Position numbers and translations under genes: made by a program. Shown here in pieces: positions 18,434 through 26,319 of a stretch of DNA of 64,000 bases; position 1 is the first letter of the stretch, and each line of letters starts with the position of its first letter. Under the pieces are notes generated by a model that did no database searches, had not been told where the DNA came from, and saw only the letters and a program-made list of their open reading frames with translations. The DNA is from Psychrobacter aquaticus CMS 56 (lineage in GTDB: Bacteria; Pseudomonadota; Gammaproteobacteria; Pseudomonadales; Moraxellaceae): the NCBI RefSeq assembly GCF_000471625.1, contig NZ_AUSW01000025.1, positions 62,001 through 126,000 on the forward strand, read 5' to 3'.

Positions 18434-19270
18434 CTAATCCTTTGGCTGTAGCTCGACCACTTGTCCACGCACCCCGATACTGTCATCGCTCATGAGACAA
18501 ACATAGCCTGCCATAATGTCTTCCGGCGTTTTTAGACTCATAGGATTCTCTCCTGGATACGCATGAGCACGCATGTTGGTACGCGTGCCGCCAGGATTGA
18601 CGCAGTTAAATCGCAGATTTGTGGTATTTTTTGTCTCTTGGGTAAAGATATCACTCATACCTTCTACCGCTTGCTTTGATAGCGCGTAAGCTCCCCAGAA
18701 AGCGCGAGGATTTGTACCAACTGTGCTAGAGGTAAAGACAATAGAACCATGATCTGCATCTTTCAATAACGGCAGTAATGCTTGGGTGAGCATAAATGTC
18801 GCGGTAAAGTTGACCTTCATCACTTGGGCAAACGTATCAACGTCATACATCTCAAGCGGTGTCAGTTGTCCAAGCATACCAGCATTATGCAAAATACCAT
18901 CCAGCTGTCCGACTTCTTTGTTAATTAGTCCTTCTAGCTGCTGCATTTCGGCATAGGTCGCCCCTTCTAGATTCATCGGTAGCATGGCTGGCTGCTTACC
19001 ACCAAAGCTCTCAATCTCATCATACACATACTCCAACTTGCTACTGGTACGTCCCAATAGCAAAACGGTAGCGCCATAACGGGCATAGGTCAGTGCTGCC
19101 ACACGGCCAATACCATCGCCTGCACCCGTCACCAAGATAGTTTTGCCGTCTAGGCAGTTACTAGCTGGCACGAAATTACGAATGTCGTCATGAGCCAAAG
19201 GCTGAGTAGAGTTTTGGGCGGCTTGAGAATTATAGTGCTGCGTAGCTGACTGATTGGTCTGGTCACTCAT
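18434..19270 (-). CDS. yciK: YciK-type short-chain dehydrogenase/reductase
   Basis: About 278 residues, SDR fold: cofactor motif TGAGDGIG (near residue 45), NAG, catalytic Ser in TSSTVG and YALSK active-site Tyr/Lys. It is the third gene of a ubiG-gph-yciK cluster known from Acinetobacter and Pseudomonas relatives. The substrate is not established. The frame also allows a GTG four codons earlier (19282); I prefer the ATG at 19270. The N-terminus carries an extra Gln/Asn/Ser-rich stretch of about 30 residues. A mini-element (19312) sits between it and gph, which may alter operon transcription. Confidence 0.88.
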   Translation of the reverse strand: MSDQTNQSATQHYNSQAAQNSTQPLAHDDIRNFVPASNCLDGKTILVTGAGDGIGRVAALTYARYGATVLLLGRTSSKLEYVYDEIESFGGKQPAMLPMNLEGATYAEMQQLEGLINKEVGQLDGILHNAGMLGQLTPLEMYDVDTFAQVMKVNFTATFMLTQALLPLLKDADHGSIVFTSSTVGTNPRAFWGAYALSKQAVEGMSDIFTQETKNTTNLRFNCVNPGGTRTNMRAHAYPGENPMSLKTPEDIMAGYVCLMSDDSIGVRGQVVELQPKD

Positions 19271-19311
19271 GGTATTACTCACTACTTATCGTTTATATAG
19301 TTAGAATGCGA

Positions 19312-19370
19312 AGGCGTGTCATCAATTCAGCTGACTTTAATTGTCATAATCTAATTGATGACAAGCCCTA
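19312..19370 (-). mobile_element. 59-bp mini-element of family B (MITE-like)
   Basis: Ends AGGCGTGTCATCAATT and AATTGATGACAAGCCCTA are imperfect inverted repeats. Read on minus it aligns with the element at 24739 (both have TCAATTAGATTAT- or TTAATTAGATTAT-type sequence after the end). It has no coding capacity. It lies in the yciK-gph gap. Confidence 0.75.
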
Positions 19371-19388
19371 GGTAATAATCAAGGCAAT

Positions 19389-20099
19389 TTATAAATATTC
19401 AAATTTACCAGAAGAAAGCAATAACCGGTTTAATTCTTCAGGAGTATTGGTGATGTAATCAGCATTCCATTTCTTTAGATTCTTTTGGTCTTCAGGTGGA
19501 ATATAACCATAAGCGGCTACAATCGTTGGCATGCCAGCTGCATTGCCAGCTTCGATATCTCTTATATGATCGCCAATATACAGAACACAGCCAGCGGCAC
19601 CGCGAGGGATAGCAAGCTTTTCTAACGCCATATACATGGGCTCTGGATCAGGCTTGGAGCGGGACACATCATCAGGACAGATCAGAACGGCACAGCGCTC
19701 ATCTAACTGCATCTTGTTTAGTAATTGCTCTGCCAAATAACGGGGCTTATTGGTCACGATTCCCCATGGCACATTCTTTTCTTCAAGAGCCGTTAATACA
19801 GCTTCCAGTTCATTGAAAACGCAACTGTCGACGCATATCTCTGCTTCATAGTCGTCTAAAAACTGCTGGCGAAAATCGAGTAACTCTGCCTCACTGACCT
19901 CAAGTTGATCGTTGTGCCGTAGCATCAACTGTACCATTGCCGACGCACCCGCAGAGACTTGCTCACGAATGTCTGCTTCAGGTGGCGCTTGCCAATCATT
20001 TTCGCGACTCATTTTACCGATGATACGGACAAAGTCAGCAGCAGTATCGATTAATGTCCCATCAAGGTCAAATAACACCGCTTTTACAAATTGGGTCAT
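19389..20099 (-). CDS. gph: HAD hydrolase, phosphoglycolate phosphatase type
   Basis: About 236 residues, HAD superfamily with a helical cap. Motif I LFDLDGTLIDTA, motif II TNKP, motif III Lys in SRSKPDPEPM and motif IV GDHIRDIEAG are all present. By its place directly after ubiG it is the usual Gph-like phosphatase (2-phosphoglycolate to glycolate), although in this neighbourhood the physiological substrate is not proven. An upstream in-frame TTG exists (20114), but the ATG at 20099 has GAGAG ahead and starts at the normal family position. Confidence 0.88.
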   Translation of the reverse strand: MTQFVKAVLFDLDGTLIDTAADFVRIIGKMSRENDWQAPPEADIREQVSAGASAMVQLMLRHNDQLEVSEAELLDFRQQFLDDYEAEICVDSCVFNELEAVLTALEEKNVPWGIVTNKPRYLAEQLLNKMQLDERCAVLICPDDVSRSKPDPEPMYMALEKLAIPRGAAGCVLYIGDHIRDIEAGNAAGMPTIVAAYGYIPPEDQKNLKKWNADYITNTPEELNRLLLSSGKFEYL

Positions 20100-20168
20100 A
20101 GTGAATGCTCTCAAAATTGGTAACGTGTTTAATAAAATAGCATGGCGTACAAATAACGCACTATGGCA

Positions 20169-21035
20169 TTAAGCTGAAATTATGGGTTTTTGTACGGCCA
20201 TCATATAGTTAACATCGACATTTTGTGCCAGCCAATAGCGCTTGGTCAGCGGGTTATAATGCAAACCAATAATGTCTTGGCGTGTAAATCCAGCATCGAT
20301 GGCCATTTTGTCTAGCTCAGCTGGCGTAATGAATTTGGCATAGTCATGCGTACCGCGATCCAGCAAGCGTAATACATACTCTGCCCCAACGATGGCAAAT
20401 AAATAAGATTTCGGATTGCGATTAATTGTTGACAACACACAAACACCGCCTGGGGCCAATAGCTCAAAACAAGCCTGTACAATCGAGCTGGGGTCAGGCA
20501 CATGCTCAAGCATCTCCATGCAAGTCACCACGTCAAATTGACCGGCGTGCGTTTTTGCTAGATCTTCTACTGGGATATGCTGATAGCGTAAAGTATCGGC
20601 TAAACCGCTCTGCTCTGCATGCAGTGCCGCCGCTTTTAGGTTCTCGGTACCCAAGTCAATTCCTGTTACATCTGCACCGCGCCGTGCCATGGATTCTGAC
20701 AATATACCGCCGCCACAACCGACATCAAGTACTTTTTTACCAGCCAGCCCAGTATCTGCTGTTTTATTCACGGCTGCCATATTATGGCTATCATGGTCAT
20801 TTTGATAACCTTCATAACCCTGATAGCCATGCTTGATGTTTTCTTCTATCCAATTCAGACGCAGAGGATTGATTTCGTGCAAGGTCGCAAACGCGCCCGT
20901 ATTGCTCCACCATTCGCTGGCCAAGTTGTTGAATTTTTCGACTTCGCTAGGATCTACATTGATGGCGGTCATTTTGTCATCGAGAGAGCCATTTGCTTGT
21001 TCGTTCGAAGCAGTCAAAGATAGAGCTGCGCTCAT
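20169..21035 (-). CDS. ubiG: Ubiquinone biosynthesis O-methyltransferase UbiG
   Basis: SAM-dependent methyltransferase for both O-methylations of ubiquinone synthesis. Motif I VLDVGCGGGILSESMARRGADV, a motif II-like VTCMEMLEHVPD and a post-motif LLAPGGVCVLSTINRNPKS are intact. It is 288 residues versus about 240 in E. coli; the excess is an N-terminal extension plus a Tyr/Gly/Asn insert (GYQGYEGYQNDHD) before motif I. AAAGGA precedes the ATG. It is the first gene of ubiG-gph-yciK on the minus strand. Confidence 0.95.
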   Translation of the reverse strand: MSAALSLTASNEQANGSLDDKMTAINVDPSEVEKFNNLASEWWSNTGAFATLHEINPLRLNWIEENIKHGYQGYEGYQNDHDSHNMAAVNKTADTGLAGKKVLDVGCGGGILSESMARRGADVTGIDLGTENLKAAALHAEQSGLADTLRYQHIPVEDLAKTHAGQFDVVTCMEMLEHVPDPSSIVQACFELLAPGGVCVLSTINRNPKSYLFAIVGAEYVLRLLDRGTHDYAKFITPAELDKMAIDAGFTRQDIIGLHYNPLTKRYWLAQNVDVNYMMAVQKPIISA

Positions 21036-21426
21036 AGCGTTTTTCCTTTATTGTCATTATCATTATTATCGTATCAGGTGCACGAAGCTGGATTTAATAT
21101 TAGCATGAGAGGGACGGTTTTGTCGTGAGTACATCGTCACCGATTGTGAATGGGCTTAGCAAGTCTAAGCAACCATAGGTGCAAGTCGAAAGAAGCAAGA
21201 TACCTTAAAGAATAGCTCACAGCTTTACAACCATCAGTTAAGAATCGGATTCACAACTACATGCGTTTTGCGTTATTATAGTCGATACGCCACTTCAGTT
21301 CGATTGCACTTGGTTTGACTGCCCTCGGCGCTATGGCGTTTATACACTTTAAAAACTATGTCTTCAAAACCATAGATACAGAAATACCCTAATGAACCCT
21401 AAGTCTTCACACCTCAAGGATAAAGT
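21036..21426. other. Divergent intergenic region ubiG/dsbA
   Basis: 391 bp with no supportable ORF. It should carry promoters for both genes. A TATAGTCGAT near 21280 matches the terminal bases of repeat family A, but nothing of the core follows, so I do not call a copy. Confidence 0.4.
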
Positions 21427-22047
21427 ATGAAACGTGTCATCACACTGACTGGTCTGGCTATGGCCATTGGACTTGCCACTATGGGCGCACAAGCGGCCGA
21501 CTATGTCGCTGGCAAAGACTATCGCGTGCTAGACAATCCAGAAAAAATTAGCGGTGATGCTATCATTGTTCGTGAGTTTTTTTGGTATGGTTGCCCGCAT
21601 TGTAATGTTCTGAATCCACACATGGAAAAATGGGCAAAAACCAAGGACAAAGACGTTGCATTTTTTAAGACTCCAGCCGCGCTAAACCCTGTTTGGGAAG
21701 CCAACGCTCGTGGTTTTTATGCCGCTCAGCTCCTAGGGTTTGAAAGCAAAACGCATGACGCATTGTTTGATGCCATTCACAAAGACGGCAAAAAACTATT
21801 TGATCAATCTTCATTGAGCAAATGGTATGCAACAAAAGGTGTGAATGAGAAAAAATTCAACAGTCTTTATAACTCATTTGCTGTTGGTACAAAGATTGGT
21901 CGTTCACAAGCAGGTGCTAAGCGCTACCAGCTCTCTGGCGTACCAGCCGTGGTCGTACAAGGCAAATATGTTGTAACGGGTGAAAGTGCAAAAGTGCCTA
22001 AAGTTGTGGATTATTTGGTCGATAAAGCACGCGCTGAAAAGAAGTAA
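21427..22047 (+). CDS. dsbA: Periplasmic thiol:disulfide oxidoreductase DsbA
   Basis: A 206-residue exported oxidase that makes disulfide bonds in periplasmic proteins. There is a signal peptide (hydrophobic ITLTGLAMAIGLATM, cleavage after AQA near residue 23). The CPHC active site lies in FFWYGCPHCNVLNPH (near residue 57) and the cis-Pro loop is in LSGVPAVVV. Length is like E. coli DsbA (208). AAGGA lies 9 bases before the ATG. It is monocistronic with its own terminator. Confidence 0.95.
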   Translation: MKRVITLTGLAMAIGLATMGAQAADYVAGKDYRVLDNPEKISGDAIIVREFFWYGCPHCNVLNPHMEKWAKTKDKDVAFFKTPAALNPVWEANARGFYAAQLLGFESKTHDALFDAIHKDGKKLFDQSSLSKWYATKGVNEKKFNSLYNSFAVGTKIGRSQAGAKRYQLSGVPAVVVQGKYVVTGESAKVPKVVDYLVDKARAEKK

Positions 22048-22082
22048 TTCAAACCGTACTGATGCAGGATGTATTTATATAT

Positions 22083-22117
22083 CAAAAAAGCCAATCATTC
22101 GATGATTGGCTTTTTTG
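22083..22117. terminator. Bidirectional terminator
   Basis: AAAAAAGCCAATCATT and AATGATTGGCTTTTTT-type arms pair closely around CG. It lies between converging dsbA and darP. Confidence 0.92.
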
Positions 22118-22215
22118 TTTGTTATCGATTATATAGTCAATACCAAATAAAATGGATACACAATATTATGAGGCGTGACTGACCATGCGAATTATATCTT
22201 TTAGAATTGAGATTA

Positions 22216-22728
22216 CTATTTTTTTAACTGCGATAAGATAGCCACTTCACGAATATAACTTGCCAAGTCTTCTTTGGCCTCTGCCATCAGCTCATCATCT
22301 TGCATGTGTTTGGCGTACTCAATCCACAATAGCAATTGATACATGCTATGGTGCTCAGAGGCTTTGTATTGTTTGACGAATTGTTTGAGTGTTCCTTCAT
22401 CATCGATATTTAAACGCCCATACCAACTTTCTATTTTTGAGATTTGCTCTTTTGGAAAAACCGCATCAAACAACGCTTTTACCAGTTCATGGCGATTTTC
22501 TTCGCTAATAAGTTTGCCGACACGCTTGGTTTGGCGATTACGCGCATTGGCGCTGGTAATATCAGCCAGTGCCATCAACTCTGCCATAAAATAATCGCTG
22601 GCTGGCAGGGCTTTTAGCTGCTTTTTTGATAAGTTGGCAAGCGGTATCGACAACTGTTGCAAGCGCTCATGGGATTTTTTGAGTTCCGTACGCGAGACGC
22701 GCATGTCCTGTTCTGACCAGTCAATCAT
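22216..22728 (-). CDS. darP: Ribosome-associated protein DarP (YjgA, DUF615)
   Basis: A 170-residue DUF615 protein, highly helical and charged. The conserved elements are visible: LPLxxLxKKQLKALP-like SKKQLKALPASDYFMAEL, then RNRQTKRVGKLI (near residue 65) and the C-terminal helix with LYVDEELM-type residues. In E. coli the homologue binds late 50S assembly intermediates. GGAAAG precedes the ATG. It lies downstream of rapZ with a 57-bp gap, so it may be the last gene of the panC-rapZ transcript. Confidence 0.92.
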   Translation of the reverse strand: MIDWSEQDMRVSRTELKKSHERLQQLSIPLANLSKKQLKALPASDYFMAELMALADITSANARNRQTKRVGKLISEENRHELVKALFDAVFPKEQISKIESWYGRLNIDDEGTLKQFVKQYKASEHHSMYQLLLWIEYAKHMQDDELMAEAKEDLASYIREVAILSQLKK

Positions 22729-22785
22729 AAAAACTTTCCAAAATAATAAGTAATAGAATAAATCATATTTGTTTTTTAACGATAA

Positions 22786-23751
22786 CTACCAACGACTTTT
22801 CTCACGATGCTTCGCCAGCACTTTTATGCCTTGTGGCATCGTATCAACAAGGCGACGTTGTAAGTTATCAGCGATAAATACTGAGCGATGTTTACCACCC
22901 GTACAGCCAATCGCCACCGTCACCGTATGACGATTATTGTGCAGAAACTCTGGTAGCCAACGCGTCAAGAATCGCTCGATATCATCCGTCATCTCAGACA
23001 CTTCTGGACAATCTGCAAAGAATGTTGCAACCTCTGCATCAAGACCTGTTGCATTACGCAACTCAGGATTCCAATGTGGATTTGGCAAAATTCTCACATC
23101 AAATACAAAATCGGCATCCATAGGGCTGCCATATTTAAAACCAAAAGACAGCAGGTTAATGACAATCTGATTATTCACACCAACGTATTCACGCAAATTG
23201 TCTTTTAACTGATGAATATTCAGATTACTGGTATCCATTCTGATATCGGCGTGACTAGCGACTGGCTCTAATAGCTCCACTTCTTTTTTGATCGCGGCAG
23301 GTAGATTAAAAGCAATATGCTTAGCATGATCACTATCGGTGTCCTGCAACATAAGTGGATGGACACGGCGAGTCGCATTAAAACGTGCTATCAACGTACT
23401 GTTTTGCGCTGTCACATACACAATTTTTACTGCGTGGTTCCCATAAGTTGCTTTTAGAGATTCATGCATTTCTACAAAGTTGGACAAATCAGCACGTGGC
23501 GTTCGGATATCAACGCCAAGTGCAATACGGCAAATACCACTTTCATTTACCAATTTGTGCGCAGCGTTTGGCAATAGGGACAGCGGTAGATTATCAATAG
23601 AGTAATACCCCAGATCTTCTAATATATTCAATACTGACGTTTTACCTGATCCTGAAAGACCAGATACAACCAGAATACTCAGCTTATCCGTTGCTGACTT
23701 ATCCGCTATCTGCTCCTCTTGGTCGTTGCTTTTGTCCTGATTTAAATCCAT
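22786..23751 (-). CDS. rapZ: RNase adapter protein RapZ (YvcJ family)
   Basis: A 321-residue P-loop protein: Walker A GLSGSGKT near residue 32, [23 protein letters not shown] (near 80) and the C-terminal [15 protein letters not shown]. In E. coli it binds small RNA GlmZ and guides RNase E, tuning glucosamine-6-phosphate synthase. Whether a GlmZ-like RNA exists here is unknown. About 20 extra acidic N-terminal residues precede the P-loop. A GGATGG-type ribosome site lies before the ATG. The usual npr/ptsN neighbours are absent; instead it follows panC. Confidence 0.94.
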   Translation of the reverse strand: MDLNQDKSNDQEEQIADKSATDKLSILVVSGLSGSGKTSVLNILEDLGYYSIDNLPLSLLPNAAHKLVNESGICRIALGVDIRTPRADLSNFVEMHESLKATYGNHAVKIVYVTAQNSTLIARFNATRRVHPLMLQDTDSDHAKHIAFNLPAAIKKEVELLEPVASHADIRMDTSNLNIHQLKDNLREYVGVNNQIVINLLSFGFKYGSPMDADFVFDVRILPNPHWNPELRNATGLDAEVATFFADCPEVSEMTDDIERFLTRWLPEFLHNNRHTVTVAIGCTGGKHRSVFIADNLQRRLVDTMPQGIKVLAKHREKSRW

Positions 23752-23793
23752 GATTCATCCATCCTAGTCCATTGCATTCAGCAAATCACTGCA

Positions 23794-24702
23794 TCAAAAC
23801 GATTGATTCACCGTCACTAATTGGTTATCCAATAAACGTGCACGTCCTAGCCAAGCAGCAACCAAAACAATTAAATTTTTATGTTCTACGGTGGAGGCTG
23901 TAGCATTATTAGCGACAACTTCCAGCTCATCCGTTTTTATTTCTAGATAATCAATAATGAAACCAGCCTCAGTAATACGCTGATGTGTTTCGGCCAATAA
24001 CGAGCCAAAATCCTGCTCACGCTGATCGTCGCTTTTTAGTTTTTGCACCATATACTGCAGCTCTCTATGGAGTACAGGTGCTATCTGACGCTCAGCCGCA
24101 TTCAAATACTGATTGCGTGATGATAGCGCTAATCCATCAGCAGCACGGACAATAGGTGCACCGATGATTTCAATGGGATAACTCAAATCACGTACCAACT
24201 GCTTAATAATGGCGAGTTGCTGATAGTCTTTTTGCCCAAAAACCGCCATATCAGGCTGTACGATGTTGAACAATTTGGAGACGACAATGCCAACACCATC
24301 AAAGTGGCCAGCACGCGATTGACCACATAACTGAGCCGTAATAGCACCAGCGAGTACAGAGGTCGGTGGCGGCAAGACTGGATACATCTCGTCGATACTG
24401 GGGGCAAAAACATAGTCCGCCTCCACAGTGGCCAATTTTTCGACATCCTCATCTAGTGTACGAGGATAGCTATCAAAATCTTCACCAGCCCCAAATTGAG
24501 TAGGATTGACAAAGATACTGACTACCACGATATCAGCCTGCTGTTTGGCAATTTTTACCAGCTCAAGATGACCATCATGCAGATTGCCCATCGTTGGTAC
24601 TAGCGCAATACGCTTTAAACCAACCTGACTGTCATTTTGGTGACCACGATAAGACTGCAAGGCCGCTTGTAAGGCTGAAATATCATGATAAATAATAGGC
24701 AT
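23794..24702 (-). CDS. panC: Pantothenate synthetase
   Basis: ATP-dependent ligation of pantoate and beta-alanine, last step of pantothenate synthesis. The 302-residue protein has the nucleotidylyl-transferase PTMGNLHDGHLELV, then FVNPTQFGAGEDFDSYPRTL, the pantoate-site FGQKDYQQL and SSRNQYL (KMSKS-equivalent). An insert of about 8 residues (RGHQNDSQVG) precedes the core. It is downstream of panB, separated by a 70-bp mini-element at 24739. Confidence 0.96.
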   Translation of the reverse strand: MPIIYHDISALQAALQSYRGHQNDSQVGLKRIALVPTMGNLHDGHLELVKIAKQQADIVVVSIFVNPTQFGAGEDFDSYPRTLDEDVEKLATVEADYVFAPSIDEMYPVLPPPTSVLAGAITAQLCGQSRAGHFDGVGIVVSKLFNIVQPDMAVFGQKDYQQLAIIKQLVRDLSYPIEIIGAPIVRAADGLALSSRNQYLNAAERQIAPVLHRELQYMVQKLKSDDQREQDFGSLLAETHQRITEAGFIIDYLEIKTDELEVVANNATASTVEHKNLIVLVAAWLGRARLLDNQLVTVNQSF

Positions 24703-24738
24703 TGTTGAGTATTCTTCTATTTAAAATCTTGTATAAGA

Positions 24739-24808
24739 CTAGGGCGTGTCATTAATTAGATTATAAGGATTAAAATGTATCAATGTGCGATTTGATGACA
24801 CGCCCTAG
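24739..24808 (+). mobile_element. 70-bp mini-element of family B (MITE-like)
   Basis: Perfect 14-bp terminal inverted repeats: CTAGGGCGTGTCAT and ATGACACGCCCTAG. The interior is AT-rich and non-coding. The right end overlaps the panB stop codon: the TAG read on minus at 24805-24807 is part of the element's terminus. It sits between panC and panB. Confidence 0.85.
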
Positions 24809-25605
24809 CTAAACTGGTGCTGTTCTGTTGGGAATGTGCCTTCACGTACGGACTGCTGATACAGTGCAAACGCACCTTCTATACTGCGAGCGCTGTTACG
24901 TTCATCAGTCAAAAAATCATGTACAAAACGCGGTACGCGACCGTGAGCCATGCCCAGCATGTCATGCATGACCAGCACTTGACCATCGGTATCTGCGCCA
25001 GCACCAATGCCAATCACAGGCACTGTTACAGCTGCCGTCACAGCTTTTGCAAGTTCAGCTGGCACACATTCTAACACCAACAGCGCGGCACCAGCAGCGA
25101 CGACAGCCTTAGCATCCATAAGTAACTTCTCAGCCGCTTCATCACCACGTCCTTGGATTTTGTAACCACCAAAGACATTGACAGATTGCGGCGTCAAACC
25201 GAGATGCACACAGGTTGGTGTACCTGCCTGCGCCAACGTCGCGACCAATTCACAAAGCTCACTGCCACCCTCGACTTTAATCACATGCGCGCCAGCTTGC
25301 ATCAATTGCCGACTATTGATGACAGCTTCTGGCAACGTCACATAACTCATAAATGGCAAGTCAGCCAAAATCAAAGCATGCTTATTACTACGGGCAACAT
25401 TGGCAGTGTGATAAGCCATGTCATTGACTGTCACTGGTAGCGTTGAATCATGACCTTGTACAACCATGCCCAAACTATCACCAATCAAAATGGTATCAAT
25501 CTCTGCTTTATCCATCATCCGTGCAAACATCGCGTCATAGCACGTCAAACAAGTAAATTTGATACCGTCTTTTTTAAATTTATTCAAAGTAGATAACGTT
25601 GTCAT
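24805..25605 (-). CDS. panB: 3-methyl-2-oxobutanoate hydroxymethyltransferase
   Basis: First committed step of pantothenate synthesis: hydroxymethyl transfer from methylene-THF to alpha-ketoisovalerate. The 266-residue protein has the signature GDSLGMVVQGHDSTLPVT (near residue 43), KVEGG and GIGAGADTDGQVLV. GAGGGTG before the ATG is a strong ribosome site. The stop codon is provided by the end of the mini-element at 24739, so the original C-terminus may have differed by a few residues. It is in the order pcnB-folK-panB-panC. Confidence 0.96.
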   Translation of the reverse strand: MTTLSTLNKFKKDGIKFTCLTCYDAMFARMMDKAEIDTILIGDSLGMVVQGHDSTLPVTVNDMAYHTANVARSNKHALILADLPFMSYVTLPEAVINSRQLMQAGAHVIKVEGGSELCELVATLAQAGTPTCVHLGLTPQSVNVFGGYKIQGRGDEAAEKLLMDAKAVVAAGAALLVLECVPAELAKAVTAAVTVPVIGIGAGADTDGQVLVMHDMLGMAHGRVPRFVHDFLTDERNSARSIEGAFALYQQSVREGTFPTEQHQFS

Positions 25606-25690
25606 ATCACCCTCAATTAGTCTGCAATGCCTTTAACTATCACTTTTATCACTTTCGTGGCCCATTAACTTGACTGTAACAAAGAAACCA

Positions 25691-26281
25691 TCAGTCGCAT
25701 GATAATAATGTTAAGCCTGTCCAATCAGCACTTTGTGGATAGTCCGCTATCGGTATTGCTGCAATCGTCAGCGTTGGCGTCAATTCTCGTAATGGTATCA
25801 ATACAAAATTACGCTCGGACAGCCCAGCATGCGGTATAGTCAGCTGGGGATCTGTCATTTGTAAGTCGCCATACAGTAAAATATCGACATCCAGACTGCG
25901 CTCACCCCAACGTCGTATACGTGCACGCTTAGCCAATGCTTCTAACTGCTGGCAATATGCCAGTAATGCAAATGGGGTCAATGTCGTTTCAAAACCAGCC
26001 ACCGCATTGACAAAATCTGGCTGGTCTTGCGGTCCCATAGGTGCTGATGCATAAAATGAAGAAGCTTGAAGCTCACGTATTTGTCCATGCTCTTGCATAC
26101 TGACAAGTGCTCGCTCTATATGCTCGACAGGTGAACCCAACTCATTTATTAGATTGCTACCCAAACCCACATAGCAACTAACCCATATATCAGCCTGACT
26201 GTTATATGTATTGAAATCTGTCTTCATACTGCTAGGTTTGTTATTGCTGTCAATGTTGGACATAGATGGCATAGTGATCAT
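25691..26281 (-). CDS. folK: Dihydropterin pyrophosphokinase (HPPK)
   Basis: Transfers pyrophosphate from ATP to 6-hydroxymethyl-dihydropterin in folate synthesis. Family motifs: YVGLGSN, FVNAVAGFET, RIRRWGERSLDVDILLYGD and PHAGLSERNFVLIPL. The protein is 196 residues; about 30 N-terminal residues before the core are Ser/Asn-rich and not family-like. Three ATGs (26281, 26272, 26263) occur at the start without a clear ribosome site, so the exact start is uncertain. It lies between pcnB and panB. Confidence 0.93.
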   Translation of the reverse strand: MITMPSMSNIDSNNKPSSMKTDFNTYNSQADIWVSCYVGLGSNLINELGSPVEHIERALVSMQEHGQIRELQASSFYASAPMGPQDQPDFVNAVAGFETTLTPFALLAYCQQLEALAKRARIRRWGERSLDVDILLYGDLQMTDPQLTIPHAGLSERNFVLIPLRELTPTLTIAAIPIADYPQSADWTGLTLLSCD

Positions 26282-26319
26282 TTAATTATAAAATCCACAT
26301 TCAATTGCTGCTATCGCAA

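Noticed and set aside
18214..18486. 90-codon minus frame between yciK and the zinc-finger gene
   Set aside because: Overlaps both neighbours in another frame and has no motif.
21100..21300. Possible repeat copy upstream of dsbA (GCAAGTCGA and ATACCTTA also occur in the 29999 element; TATAGTCGAT as in family A)
   Set aside because: Short scattered matches without ends or core; not enough to call an element.
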